From positions 62,001 through 126,000 of the forward strand of contig JASANC010001923.1 of assembly GCA_030248135.1 (NCBI GenBank): DNA of 64,000 nucleotides, written 5' to 3'. The translations under genes and the position numbers were made by a program. Positions 12,901 to 24,911 of this stretch are shown here, one piece after another (position 1 is the stretch's first letter; each line of letters begins with the position of its first letter). The notes under the pieces were generated by a model, which was not told the DNA's origin, ran no database searches, and was given only the letters and a program-made list of their open reading frames with translations. This DNA is from Theristus sp. LFF4_11. Its lineage: Eukaryota > Nematoda > Chromadorea > Monhysterida > Xyalidae.

Positions 12901-13515
12901 GAAACTGGTCGGCAAGAGCTGAAACGAAAACCTGAACAGGGCAGGGTTTTTGTCTTTGCCTTCCATTACCAAGGTTCTTCGCCATGCTGTTGGTGTTGAT
13001 GACAACAATTGTAGTGACGATGTTCGATTCAAGTTTACGTTTTTTCTGGACCTACGTTTAACTCACTCAGACCCCGATCGAAGGCGCCAAACCGCCGGTT
13101 CCGCCCGTGAAGATGAAGGAGCCAGATCCAGATGAGCCGGTTCGGTTTTGTGTCAGTTTTACTGTACAGTCGAACTCTAAATTATGGGCAATCAGCTGAC
13201 TGGTTGGTGATCAGGTGAGGCATGCTTTCTGTGCAGGAAGGACAGACTCCGCTTCCATAGCAATCATCAACCACAGCAAAGCGTGCATCACGTGATCACC
13301 AACACTTAGCTAAATTGCGTAGCTAAACTTTCGTTTTACAGCGAGGCGTCACGCCTTCATGAATGCCGCTTTAGAGTTCAGCATTACACAAATGTCCGAT
13401 TTTCATTCAGGAACCAGTATACCAACCAGAAGCGGAGAAAAAAGAAGAGAAAAAGGAAGAAAAGAAAGAGGGAGACGCTGCGGCCGCCCCGGCTGAGAAA
13501 CCGGCGGAGGGATAA
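9941..13515 (+). CDS. Troponin T, 14 coding exons
   Basis: Troponin T anchors the troponin complex to tropomyosin on muscle thin filaments. Coding exons: 9941-9948, 10052-10063, 10408-10434, 10675-10702, 10837-10953, 11104-11190, 11326-11463, 11651-11755, 11887-12024, 12164-12259, 12378-12461, 12579-12722, 13071-13139, 13411-13515. Phases match throughout and give about 385 aa. The protein starts MDE and has a short acidic N-terminus encoded by four tiny exons (8, 12, 27 and 28 nt). A long charged helix follows with the family-like segments IFFAEWATQHAEEMEQLA and EELKQKR, then RRRAEE and AELRKKKVEMM. A second helix (GRIKQLHEHIAQLE) leads to the C-terminal part with SGRPPIDWGRTYNAEE. The tail is KKEEKKEEKKEGD followed by Ala/Pro, shorter than the long poly-Glu tails of insect troponin T. 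The donor of exon 6 (after 11190) was chosen because it alone keeps phase 0; a later donor would add Phe-rich residues that do not fit. The intron at 13140-13410 carries a foldback repeat. Confidence 0.88.
13167..13315. repeat. Foldback repeat in the last troponin T intron
   Basis: Begins with CAGTCGAACTC preceded by TA, the same end as the foldback element at 40502. It contains GGTTGGTGATCA with its complement TGATCACCAAC further on. It belongs to the family of short hairpins carrying CAATCAGCTGAxTGG that is scattered through the window. The right end is not clear. Confidence 0.45.
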
Positions 13516-14203
13516 ATTGTTTCATTTTTGATAAATAATATTCTTCGGCATTTGTAGTGACCGAAAATCCAATTTTTCTTGAATGGATGTTGATATCACA
13601 AGTACGGTGCATTTTTCAAACCCTGAAAACCGAACCCGGGTGACCGTCCATCCAGCTGTGTCAACACTTTTACTTTTAGGCCAAACAGCAGATTTTTTCC
13701 AATTATACATACAGTGTTACAGATTGCATATTTTCATTTTTTTTCATTTACGACATGTGAAAATGAACGAATGTATTGTTAAACAAGCTTTTGTCAACTT
13801 TTTTTAACGAACTAAAATCTCATCGTGGGCTACAAATGAATAATCAAGAATTAAGTGCATGGTGCCGAAAAGACAATTTCTGTATTTAACAAATTGGCAG
13901 ATTAATAAAAACCTGAAGTATTGTACACGGAAAACACAAAATTAGTTTTGATCCACAAACAAAAATAAAGTACACAATGGACAACTGAGTGACATTAACT
14001 GATGAGGCCAGCTCACGATTCAGATATGTTCAATCAATTTTGCCGTAGGCGAGCCAATAAAGCGTCCAGTTCGGTCATGTTGCTTCTGAAAGTTTTCAAA
14101 AAAATCGAAAATCTGCACATTTGGTGATTTTAGCAATTAAAATCAGCCGGCCTGTGGGAGTAAAACTGGAGTAAAAAATAATCACAGCTTTGAACATCAA
14201 TCA
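13516..14203. other. Troponin T 3' flank
   Basis: AT-rich sequence after the troponin T stop codon, presumably the 3' UTR. AATAAA-like motifs occur near 13905 and 13964. No other gene or clear repeat is seen. Confidence 0.4.
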
Positions 14204-15281
14204 ATTATCTAAAAATGCGGGAGACGCATATAAAAGGAGGAATATGGCTTTGTCTAAGCAGTGAGAGACTTGGCTCGACAACTCTTTTCAAGTCTCTGAT
14301 GTGGTACACACGGATACAAGTACATAAAAGCTATATTTTTGCGCCGCGTTTGTTTTACTGAAAAGTGTAAAAAGTTTTAAAATCATTTTTTAACTGTCCT
14401 TTCCAGTTTAGTCCGAAATCACATCATGTGCGAAATTCTGTGCAAATTCTGTGCAGAACTTGTGTAAATCAAGAATCTGTAAATTCTGTGCAAAAACAAA
14501 AAAATCAGAGACTGCAAAACATTGTTTCATGTGGTTTTATCGTTGCTAACGTACGCATCGCTGTGTACACACCAGCATCAGTGACAAAAAGGTGTTATCT
14601 TCCGTTGATTTTCAGCCTTTTTACCAAACTCTAGTGGCAGGATGAACTGTCTGTCCCGTGAGTCCTTGCCTTTGCCACAGAAGGAGACCTTGCGTTCCCC
14701 AATGCCTCTGCGATACACTTTGTCCTGGGGAAACCAGTATCAGCGATCTGAAGTCTGATCGTTGTTTTAGTGGTTTTAGTGGTCGCTAAATGCCCGAAAT
14801 ACCGCAAAAGTTTTAATTGTCTACAAAGTATTATCTTTCTTATTAATCGTGACCCAATATGCGTTTGCACGCACAGATAGAGAAAATGTTTCATGGCTGC
14901 GCGGCAATTTTAAATGAGCAAAAACTTAACGTATTCTGACGACAGATTCGTGCAAGAAATTGAGAAAAAACCAGTCAGAATGTTTTTTCACTAAACAAAA
15001 TTTATTTCAATTCATATTCGAACTACGCTCTGGCGCGAAACATTTTTTCAGTGTGCGGCTTTTCCACACATCATTCAACATTACTAAGCCTCCTTCGTAC
15101 GAAAAGATTATACATGTGCAACCGAAATAGTGAATAAACGGCGCAAAAATATGGCTCTTATGTACTTGTATCCGTGTGTACCACATCAGAGACTTGAAAA
15201 GAGTTGTCGAGCCAAGTCTCTCACTGCTTAGACAAAGCCATATTCCTCCTTTTATATGCGTCTCCCGCATTTTTAGATAAT
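14204..15281. mobile_element. Inverted-repeat element with ends of about 140 bp
   Basis: Ends 14204-14345 and 15140-15281 are inverted copies of each other, running from ATTATCTAAAAATGCGGGAG inward. No coding capacity is seen inside. A shorter relative with the same ends lies at 36660-37051. In both places the right end is followed by the same unique stretch (ATTCTGACTTTTA... ending near GGTCACACA) and then by a 149-bp satellite. Part of the interior (about 14855-15110) has a diverged copy at 54825-55080. Confidence 0.7.
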
Positions 15282-15392
15282 ATTCTGACTTTTAAATAAG
15301 TCCCGAAGGTCGAACCAAATTCACATCTCGTTGGTCACACATTCTTCTAAACCCCGGATACCTCAGAGTTTTCATTTTTCGTTTTTTGGGCC

Positions 15393-16560
15393 GATTTCGC
15401 CTATGCTATTTCTACGGCCGATTCGCTCGAAATCGTTACGATTCAGTATCTAGAGTTGCTCACAAAAAACCAACCCAAAATCCGGGATCAGTGCATTGAA
15501 TTACTCTGGAAAACAACCTTTTCTTGTTTTTCGTTTCTAGAACGATTTCGCCAACTTCCACGGCCGATTCGCCCGAAATCGTCACGATTCAGCATCTAGA
15601 GTTGCTCACGTAAGAAAACTAACCCAAAATTCGTGATCAGCGCATTGAATTACCCTGGAAAACACCCTTTTCTTGTTTTTCGTTCCTGGACCGATTTCGC
15701 CAACTTCCACGGCCGATTCGCCCGAAATCGTCACGATTCAGCATCTAGAGTTGTTCACGTAAGAAAACTATTCCAAAATTCGTGATCAGCGCATTGAATT
15801 ACCCTGGAAAACCCCCTTTTCTTGTTTTTTGTTCCTGGACCGATTTCGCCAATTTCCACGGCCGACTCGCCCGAAATCGTCACGATTCAGCATCTAGAAT
15901 TGCTCACGTAAGAAAACTAACCCAAAATTTGTGATCAGCGCATTGAATTACACTGGAAAACACTTTTTTCTTGTTTTTCGTTCCTGGACCGATTTCGCCG
16001 ATTTCCACGGCCGATTCGCCCGAAATCGTCACGATTCAGCATCTAGAGTTGCTCACGTAAGAAAACTAACCCAAAATCCGTGATCAGCGGATTGAATTAC
16101 CCTAGAAAACACTCTTTTTCTTGTTTTTCGTTCCTGGACCGATTTCGCCAACTTCCACGGCTGATTCGCCCGAAATCGTCACGATTCAGCATCTAGAGTT
16201 GCTCACGTAAGAAAACTAACCCAAAATTCGTGATCAGCGCATTGAATTACCCTGGAAAACACTTTTTTCTTGTTTTTCGTTCCTGGACCGATTTCGCCGA
16301 TTTCCACGGCCGATTCGCCCGAAATCGTCACGATTCAGCATCTAGAGTTGCTCACGTAAGAAAACTAACTTAAAATTCGTGATCGGCGCATTGAATTACC
16401 CTGGAAAACACCCTTTTCTTGTTTTTCGTTCGTGGACCGATTTCGCCGATTTCCACGGCCGATTCGCCCGATATCGTCACGATTCGGCATCTAGAGTTGC
16501 TCACGTAAGAAAACTAACCCGAAATCCGTGATCAGCGCATTGAATTCTACGGACTAAACA
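15393..16560. repeat. 149-bp satellite array, about 8 copies
   Basis: Successive copies of GATTTCGCC start at about 15393, 15544, 15693, 15842, 15991, 16141, 16290 and 16439, a period of 149-151 bp. Each unit contains CACGGCCGATTCGCCCGAAA, a stretch around CATCTAGAGTTGCTCACG, and GTGATCAGCGCATTGAATTA. Copies in the middle are nearly identical and the first and last are diverged. A second array of the same satellite is at 37185-37860. Confidence 0.9.
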
Positions 16561-17115
16561 TTTCTCTTATTTTTCGTAGATCAGACAAAATTTGTAAGAG
16601 TGAAAAACTGATAACCAGTCAAAATGCTTACAACTTTAAAAAATTCACAATTTTGACCCCAAAAAATGCCCGGGCAAAAAAATAAAATATATTTTCAGAA
16701 TCTACGGTGAAATTACCTAGGAAAAAATTTTGTTCAATGTGAAAGGTCAGCTAAAAACTGAAAAAGGAAACTTAAAACCAGGTGAAAACCTCCCAACAAT
16801 TAAAAATGCCCAATTTTTTACCCAAAAACAGGGTCTGGGTAAAAAATTCCCAATTTTCAAAATCTCCGGGTGGAATTACCCCAGGGAACATTTTTGTTCG
16901 ACTGCGAAAGTGTCGCAGGTAAAAATTTAAAGGGCGAACACATGTTGATTACATACCAGAAAAAAAAAAAAATACCAAGGAAAATAAGTAACATAAATTT
17001 CAGAATAGGTTTTTCGTGTCTACAGCGTATGAAAAATAGTCGGATAAAAATTTTTTCGCGGCTCCAAGCACAACTTTGGGTGTTCGTTTCGTGTGCACAG
17101 AACCAAGTTTGTGGC
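16561..17115. other. AT-rich region between satellite and C2-domain gene
   Basis: AT-rich sequence with runs such as CCCAAAAACAGGGTCTGGGT and two similar segments around 16700 and 16860 (TTACCTAGGAAAAAATTTTG and TTACCCCAGGGAACATTTTT). It may be decayed satellite. No gene is supported. Its right edge merges with the dispersed repeat at 17103-17245. Confidence 0.4.
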
Positions 17116-17245
17116 TTATACTATGCTCGCTGGACGCAGCGAGCAAATTTGAAAAAAGCGCGCGAGGGAATATTCAGCCATATAATGCGTGATGCGCTGT
17201 CCGCTCGCTGGCGCTCGCTCGCGCATCCGCATGATTTCTCGCTTA
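17103..17245 (-). repeat. Dispersed repeat overlapping the 3' end of the C2CD3-like gene
   Basis: Read on the minus strand this matches 41925-42050 on the plus strand almost throughout. The match runs from ATCATG(C/T)GGATGCGCGAGCG through GCGGACAGCGCATCA and TTTTTCAAATTTGCTCG to ACTATA(A/A)(G)CCACAAAC. A partial copy lies near 38010-38035. In the C2CD3-like gene it is read as coding sequence. Confidence 0.75.
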
Positions 17246-20200
17246 CTTACTTTTTCAGTGCTCTTCTGTACCAGTGATTTAGTTTCACCGAATCCTGTTT
17301 CCATTTCAACAACACACCTAAGTTTATCGTGAAGGAACTGTTTCGATATGCTGCGCAAATATTCGTCATAAAGTGGACTGGGCGTTCGATCCGGTCGATC
17401 CAGGCCAAGCGACGTCGTGTTCATGCTTCGATCCATCGTCCTTGTCGTCGTCGTCGCGGTCGCCTCGGTGGAAACGGGACGACGCAGATTTGCCGAATTG
17501 GTGGATTTGGTGGTTTCCTTGTTTGGCCGTGTTGCAGACTCCGTCGACTGGCACTCCGGCAATGCACGCTCAACGGTGATCTGGACGACGATGAAGTTTT
17601 GCACATGGTTCAATTGCTTGCAAATCACCGCAACGAATGGTTTGTGTTGGCTGCGTGCATGGCTTTGCTGGCTTGGAAAGTTTTTCATTCGCAAGTAATA
17701 ACAACAACGAATACAAAACGCATGGCTGGTCAAAAAACAGAACTTGGCCAACTGCATGAAGTCTCATTTCCGGCGTCTGTTGTTGTAATGTTGTTGATTT
17801 GATGATACCCAGTGAAATCAACGCAGCTGAGTGTTTTGTACAGAAAGGTCTCGCAGAACAACAATAACACTGTCTGTCTGCAGTACTGAATTGTCTGTTT
17901 AAGTCTGGTCAGAAAGAAGTCCCAATTACCCTAATCAATTGACCAAAACACGAACAAAACCCGAAAGGCACCCCAACGACGCACATGCACCCGCCCCGTG
18001 GAGCACTGCGACAGGTCGACCAGATCGTAGTGGCCGCTGCTCGGCAGTCGCGCCAGCAACTGCGCCAAGTCCAACGTGATGAAGCCGAGCACTCGGTCGC
18101 GTGACGCGCCCTCGCTCGCACTCGTGTGCCACAGCTTGATCACCAGACTCTGTCGTTGTTTCGTATGTGTGTAAAATGTCGTTTTTTGGAATTACGAACA
18201 AGACATTACCGCACGAATTGTGAAACATGCCTGTGTGCTTGTTTGTGATTGTGCAATGGTGCACGTGCAATAATGCACATCAGAGACCCAGTTTAGATTT
18301 TCTGGTTCGAGACATCAGCAATTTCAGAACACTGACGTATGCACATTTCATTGAACAAGAGGAAACACATTTCGCCGCCACCTTGCGATCGTCCGCCACG
18401 TCAGCCACGGTCGTCCAGTTCCACGTGGGGTTCGTGCTGTCGGGCACAATGGCAGAGCGCGCCAGCTGCTCCCCGGAGCGGTACGTCACGTAAGCGGACG
18501 GTCGTTGCGCCTGGTTGCTGCATGGTGAGAATGGAAAATCATGACTTCAGTCGAACTGTCATTGTGAATCATAGGCAACCAGCTGATTGGCTGCTTTTGA
18601 ATTTTGCTTGCTGATCGACCTCGGGGCAGCCAATCAACATGAGGCGAGATTCAATAGTTCAAATGCCAGTGGTATGTCTTGATTGTATTTAACTGAAAGC
18701 TTCCTAAAAAACGACCTGCCAAAAGTGGTCCAACTCCAAATAATAAAATTTGACCTTGGATCTCGGTTTATTGGTTTAGCGATATGATCTACCATCACTC
18801 CTCAGTCATCAAAAACTTGAAAAAAAAACTAAAAAAATGAATACAAAGTCACCGTGATCCCTTGACCAAGGGCAGATCCATGGCCGAGTGCACGGTGAGA
18901 CGAATGCGACGTGGACTGAAGCGATCCGCGATGCGGCGCGCCGCAATGGCCGGCTGAAAAATGGAGAAACAAACTGAGGCGACCGCATAAAAGTCGCGCC
19001 TTGAACTTGTGAAATGGAAACTAAATCGATCGATGAAAAAACCACATTTTGTTGTTCATTGCCGCAGATGACAGGCATGCTGTGGCATCGTGTCATCTGG
19101 GCTGGGATAAAATCGTTGCTTATTTCGACAGTCGTACCCGCAGAGTTCTCGTGTTCACGGCATCCGGCCCATGCACCTGATGTGCTCGGGTCGACTCTGC
19201 AAGTGGCCCATCATCTGCGCCTTCAAAATCTCCACTCGAGAGCGCCTGCGCAGACGCCTGATGGTGCCGTGCATACGAGTCCGACGTTTGCACGGAAGCA
19301 CTTTGAAAGGCCGCTGACTGCACTGCTTGGTGACGCTGCGAGCTGCGCACGGCACAGGTGGACTGAGGCGACTGAAAGAACACACGAAGTTATTCATGAG
19401 AGAAACAATGTAATTTGAAAAGGGCATGACTAGGGTTGGCACAGAAAAAAACGGGTTCTTTTTCGTTTTAAAACCGGTTTTTTTCAGTTTTTTTAAAATT
19501 TTTAAAAAATAAAGAACCGGTTTTTTACCTTAAAAATTTTTAAACTTCGTGGTCAAAAATCGCAATGTCGAACTGAACTGGTGAAGCATCATTATGCAGA
19601 AGCTTTTGTGGCAAGGGTAAAGTGAAATACGATGAAGACAAAAAGGTGACTGCTAAACTAAGTGCATATGCAGACTGACTAACGATGTTGTCGATTTGCA
19701 AAGGGTAACTGATAAAATGTTATTTTTCGAACGCAATCAGCGACCAGTTTCGCTTTGCAGTTCTGCAAATGTCGCCCCTATTCGGTCTCCTTGCAACCGT
19801 CCCCCGCTCCCCACACCTACACGGTCACTGCCCAGTCTTTGTTTTCAATTTTTTGAACGTGCTGCCCTGGAAACCAATAAAAGCGAAATTGATTTGATTT
19901 GAAACAAAAAATTGGGTAGCATTGGGTGGCAAAAATAGCAAATTGGGTCGGTTGTATGCCCGACAACAGCATTTTACGGTGCTCAAAATTACTAATTTTT
20001 ATGTATTTCCTGTTTTGAGTTCAAGATGCCAAGTTCTGGAAAGTTTAGAAGCTGGGAAGCATTCGGTTTTTTATGGTTTTAAAACGGTTTTAAAACGGAA
20101 AAAACGTTTTTTCCTGGCAATATAAAAAACCGGTTTTTTACCAACCCTAGGCATGACTGACGGTTGAAGTGATCGTTTCTAGATCTTGGCTTGAACGAAT

Positions 20201-20727
20201 AACAATAGAAAAAAAAACGGTCAACGACAATTCTTCATAGGCTCATCTTCCACTTTTCTGAATGGTCAATGCAGATGTATTCAAAACACAACGCTCGACA
20301 AGTTTGCCCAAACACATACAAGACAAACCCTGTTCCAATGCTGGAATTCTGGAATGACTCAACCAATGGGTCACCTGTTTTCAAGGAGAGCTGCCAGTTT
20401 TCGATGCCTTAACTTTAGAGTTATTTCAAATAAATGGTAAATAAAAGTTTATGCCCCTAAAAACAGTAACCACAACAAAAAACTACAACAACAACTCATG
20501 ATGCAACTAACGTTCTGTTGCTGCAAAGGCGGACTGGTAGACAGTTGGACACCGCTGCTCAACCGGCGTGACAGATCGATGCGAGGCACCAAATAACCGC
20601 TGCTGGTCGAGTGATCGCTCGCTTCGTGGCGACACTGATCGAGAATTCGGGTGGAATGACGGTGATCCGGGTGCACGGGACGGCGCGTGTTCGCGAATCG
20701 GTGTGGGTGCTCGTTTTTGGTGGAATT
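17116..20727 (-). CDS. C2CD3-like protein, 3' exons with C-terminal C2 domain
   Basis: Exons in coding order: 20727-20512, 19371-19177, 18953-18853, 18517-18382, 18149-17985, 17580-17116. All phases agree. The first two encode Ser/Gln/His-rich linker. The next three form a C2 domain. It starts RRIRLTVHSAMDLPL, then AYVTYRSGEQLARS, then STNPTWNW, and ends with VIKLWHTS, RVLGFITLDLAQLL and a YDLVDLSQ strand. The last three segments match what I recall of the C-terminal C2 domain of C2CD3 (ERVIGFASVDLSPLL region), a protein of the distal centriole needed for distal appendages and ciliogenesis. The last exon is a Thr/Ser-rich tail with DEYLRSISKQFLHDKLR. Its final 41 codons come from a dispersed repeat. 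The 719-bp hAT-like element sits in the intron between 19371 and 20512. The orthology call rests on one domain and needs a profile search; another C2-domain protein is possible. Confidence 0.65.
19431..20149. mobile_element. hAT-like non-autonomous element, 719 bp, 8-bp target duplication
   Basis: Ends are TAGGGTTGG and CCAACCCTA, with the 8-bp duplication GGCATGAC on both sides (19423-19430 and 20150-20157). The interior is rich in runs such as ACCGGTTTTTTACC and has no transposase frame. An 8-bp duplication is typical of the hAT superfamily. It lies in an intron of the C2CD3-like gene. A second member of the family is at 27542-28280. Confidence 0.85.
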
Positions 20728-21013
20728 CTGTGAAAAGAATTCAATAAATTAAAGTATGGTTTTTTGATTCTCTTTGGACGACTTCGACCGGAACAATAGG
20801 TTGGCGGTCGGCAAGTGACTTCGATTAGCTTACTGATCGCATCAGCGGAAAAGGAACGGGCAGTCAGTTTTAATGCTAATTTTGCATACAGATTCTTTGT
20901 GAAGTCCTCTCCAACATCCATCGCTCTTTTAACCACCAACCAACGCGTTTTTGCACCCAACGAATGGCGTTGTTTAACAGCCATCGAAACAAATCAAACA
21001 AAAAACGCCGAAC

Positions 21014-24000
21014 CGAGATCAACGGATCCGGTATGTTTGGCTCAGTTCCATTCGGCTTGTCATCAGTTCGAGTGTGATTTGTCGATTTGCGTGCATTTGT
21101 CTCAACAGGCAGAATTGGTGTCTCGTGACTTTCACCGTCGTCATCGTACGAATCAGTCGCGCACTCTGACCTCGGCCTGCGGCTTTGTTGGCGTTCTTGC
21201 TAAAACAACAAGGAACAAGGAATTTCCCATATTTCGAAAGATGAAAGATAACGTACTTTATGGCAGAATAAACTCCATAGCAGTGAATGGATCCCGTTCG
21301 CCACTGAACACACCATTCTCACATTCAACGAATCAGCTAGTGACAATGTTCCATTCCGCCGCATAATTTCATTTTGCACCGCTTTACCGAACAAACCTTC
21401 GGTCTCTGTTTTGGTGATGGCACCGAATTAGCACGGTTGCTCTCTGCTCTAGTCGTGCCGTACTTGGACACAAATTCAGCAAGTCGGTCAATGAAGCCAG
21501 GCTGTCGTGAGCCGAGTTGCACCAGGACCTGATTGAATTTAAACAAAGGACGTCAAACTGATTGTATGTGGAGAAAGAACGAATTAACGAGCGGACAGCA
21601 AACGAACTCGAAAAAATTCGAATCTACTACAACGTTCTACACAACATTCAAACATCTCAGATCACTGTCACTGGTAGCCGCAGGTCTGGTGGCCATGGCG
21701 AAGCTGAAGCATTTCCAAAAAAATCGCACCAATCAGCAGCGCACTCTCACCAGTGTTGTGACTGCGACATCAGCGCATGCGTGCCGTGCGCGCGTTATTT
21801 TTTGCGACAATGTGCTATTATGCAGAGCCACCCACGACCGAGTGCGTGTCTTCACTTCACAAAGAACGCCACCTTCATTTGTGCACCGTCGCCTTGTGTC
21901 CTGCTGCTTGCGTGCATTGCTGGTGTTTCCAGTGTCAGCGTCTGCTCAAACGTGAACGGCGGTGTGAGCAGACTGTTCAAACGAATGTAGCAACGACCGA
22001 TCTGGTGCAGCTGACGAGAAAGGAATCGAGAATGTTGGTGAAGTTTTTCGCCCAGAATTTATTTCATAATCAACTACGTGAGTGCTTCATTCACACACCA
22101 GACTTCTGATAAACGATCGCTCTTGAAATCTGGCATTTGGCAAATTTGGCAAAACAAAACTGAAATTGAGAATGGACAACAGATAGCAACAACAAAAAGG
22201 CATTACGTATTACTGAAACTGTTTTTGGTTTGATAAATTTGCAAGCTATAAATCTTGCAGCTGGAGAATCGAGCAATGTTTGATTGAGCACTTCTAATGT
22301 AAGGATGTAACAATTAGTTTTGATTTGAAACAGAAAAGTTAGGAAAAACACATGAACAATTATGATAACGCAGTCAATTATGAACATTCAAGTTTACCCA
22401 ATTTGAAAAGGTAGTTTAGTGAGTTCACCTACAATATGTTTGTTTTAATCTGTCACTTTTTCACACAAAAGTTTCTGCAAAAAATGACAAGATGACATTT
22501 TTAAAAAACAAACATAAGTTTACAAAACGCCACAAACTGTTCGCCTGAAAAGAAAACGCCACACAAACCGACTGAGCCGCTGTGCCGCCGGGCGGACCCG
22601 GGTCGAAGACAACGCGAAACCAGAGCGACGAATTCGACCAGGACTCCATCAGCCGGGGCGTCATCCGAAGTAACGCCACCCGTCTGTGGTTGAAATGCGC
22701 CACTGAAAGTGACTTTTTATGGTCCGTTTTTGCTTTGTTGGACTGCAGATTGACACGCGATTGCTGGACACTGTTTTTTTCGCGGTTTCGCCCGGTAAGC
22801 GAAGACCGCGACGACCCCGAACACGTCAGTTCGAAAAGTCGCCAGACCGCACAGTCTCAAAAATTCGACCTGCGCCGAAGGGTGGTCTTCAGCACGAAAA
22901 AATCCGTTTTCAATGTTTTAAAAGCTCGCAATTCTGTCGCTTGTTTTTGCATTTTCAGTAAAGAGAGACAAGCAAGCAGACCGACTTGTTGGCAGCAACG
23001 TTTTGGCCGGGGCGCGTACGCGCTTGCGCAGTGTTTCATAATCACCGTCGGTCGCCGGAAACTGGTACTCGACCATGAGACGACTGGAGAATCAGAGCAA
23101 AAAGCTTTTTCCCAATTAACAAACACATCACGAGGAGTTCGTTCGTCCACAAACGCACCCGCACCAAAGTTTACCGTCGGGTTTCCGATATCGATGGGGT
23201 GGGCACTCAGACAAAGCAATAGTAACTCAAAATGCAAATGCCAAAACCATGCATCGCACTGGCGCTTGACTTCGAACATCCGTTTGAATATGCAATCCTA
23301 CAATCTGCGAAGTCAGCTCAAAAGCACACTTTCTTGTTGCACCGTTCCCAAATTCACAAACCCCTTGTTCCGTGGACTGTCTCTCTTCGACAGTTGCTTT
23401 GCTAGGAACTGCGGTGTCTTCGTCCACTCAATCGAATCGATCACCACACGAACATACGTGATCTCGCTCAACAATTCGACCACAGACTCTTCGTACTCGG
23501 TTGGTGCTGCAAAAGTAACGCCAAAATTTGAATTTGTACAAAACTCTACAAGATTATTTACATCACGCTGCGTAATTTCATCCGTCTTCAGCATAGCTTA
23601 TTTCGTTTCTGTGCACAAAAAGACCACTCGTTTCTTTCAGGAAGACCACAAGAACACATGCAATTTGTTTGTTTTGGAATAGCCCTGGGATGCATCAAGC
23701 CGACTGGAACGCAGCCGATTTCAAACGCAGCCAAGCAGTCACGAGTTACAGTTCGACGTGAGTTCAGTTCAATCAAGAATCCCAAAAACGCACTGCTGCG
23801 AGCGGAATGACACGGCGAGTCGCGCGCGTGCACAATGTCGGGCAGCTCTGGCTCCGAGCGGCACGAGCGCATGCCCGTTAGACGCTCCGCGCGTTTCGGT
23901 TCGCTTGATTTTGGTCTGAAATTCGAACATCAAAATAAAAAGTGACCGTGCCGTGCTAGAAAATCACTTTCGAATGCAGTGTGTTGTTGTGGACGGGGCG

Positions 24001-24476
24001 TTACGGCACCACAGCAGTCCAGCAACACCGTGTTGCTGTTCTTGTACCGCGGTCCACCAGCACACCGTCGCACGGTGAAGCCTCATTCATGGAACTTGGA
24101 AGCGCTGGCCATGGCGTCACTTTGCTACACAACATGAAGCAAAAACATCGCAGCTTCACGTGTCAAAGTGACGCTTCAGTTATGAACGGGCCGAAAGTCA
24201 TTGCATGAAAGTCACAGCACAATCATAAAGTGCCAGAACGCATAAATCACTCGTTTGCAGCTTGACTGCACGTTCTTGGTCAAACAAAATCTAGCTCAGC
24301 TATGAAAATGTGTGTGCCACTGACTGAGCTCGTCTCTCCGAGCGGTGTTCCTTCGTCTTCGATGTCGCTCCTCTGCGCTGTGCGCCATCTTGCACGCCCA
24401 AAATCTGACGCAACTGTCCGATTCGGTTCAGCAAATCGTCCACGTTCGCAGATGACGTGCCTCCACCTGTGCTCAT
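21014..24476 (-). CDS. Upstream exons of the C2CD3-like gene (tentative)
   Basis: Candidate exons in coding order. A first exon starts at ATG 24476 (MSTGGGTSSANVDDLLNRIG...); its donor is unresolved, and the frame closes at 24300. About 23565-23330 contains VRVVIDSIEWTKTPQFLAKQ. About 23090-22990 contains VEYQFPATDGDYETLRKR. About 22704-22590 contains FNHRRVALLRMTPRLMESW. 22010-21861 encodes 50 codons, LHQIGRCYIRLNSLL to MKVAFF, with clean TCAG and GT. 21528-21397 encodes 44 codons, VLVQLGSRQPGFIDRLAEFV to KQRPK, phase 0 at both ends. About 21175-21014 contains Asp/Glu/Thr-rich DSYDDDGESHETP. The 22.0, 22.7, 23.1 and 23.5 kb exons read like further beta-strand-rich C2 modules, as expected for C2CD3. 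The gene would be much smaller than human C2CD3. The two exact exons are well supported; the rest are approximate and some may be missing. Confidence 0.5.
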
Positions 24477-24911
24477 TTTTTGCGCCGAAATATCAAATCA
24501 AGTCAACTGAAAACAAAAGAACTCTGAACGCCATAAGCCATCAATTTTGATTCCGAGATCACCATGGCAACGCAAGCGAACTGACGCGGTTTCGCACGCC
24601 TTCTTACCACCTTGATATTTCAGGCAATGTTGAATTGCACACCAATAAAACTGAATTAACGATTAAAAAGCAATAAACGGTAACGGTTCGTAACTTTTCG
24701 TCCGCATGAACAGGAACACCGCTCAAATCATGAATCCAATATGAACAGATCTGTTCAACGTTTTATCGAAAAAAAGCCGGATTGGGAGAAAATAAGAAAC
24801 TTGGATGTGATGTTGAACAATGAAGACACAATAACAACTTGAGCAACATAATCAAGATAACAAATCGGACAACAAACTTGACGAAATGACAGAATATCGC
24901 AAAATGCACAA
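24477..24911. other. Gap between URI1 and C2CD3-like gene
   Basis: A spacer of about 430 bp between two genes on the same strand. It holds the 3' flank of URI1 and presumably the promoter of the C2CD3-like gene. No further feature is seen. Confidence 0.4.

Noticed and set aside
15393..16560. Possible CRISPR-like array
   Set aside because: Units of 149 bp are conserved along their whole length with no variable spacers, so this is a satellite; the host is also a eukaryote.
20815..21990. Plus-strand open frames of 140-183 codons
   Set aside because: Antisense to the C2CD3-like exons at 21014-22010 and without recognisable domains.
22582..23682. 366-codon open frame on the plus strand
   Set aside because: It lies antisense to the C2CD3-like exons, has no domain or splice logic of its own, and shows the composition expected from an opposite-strand shadow.
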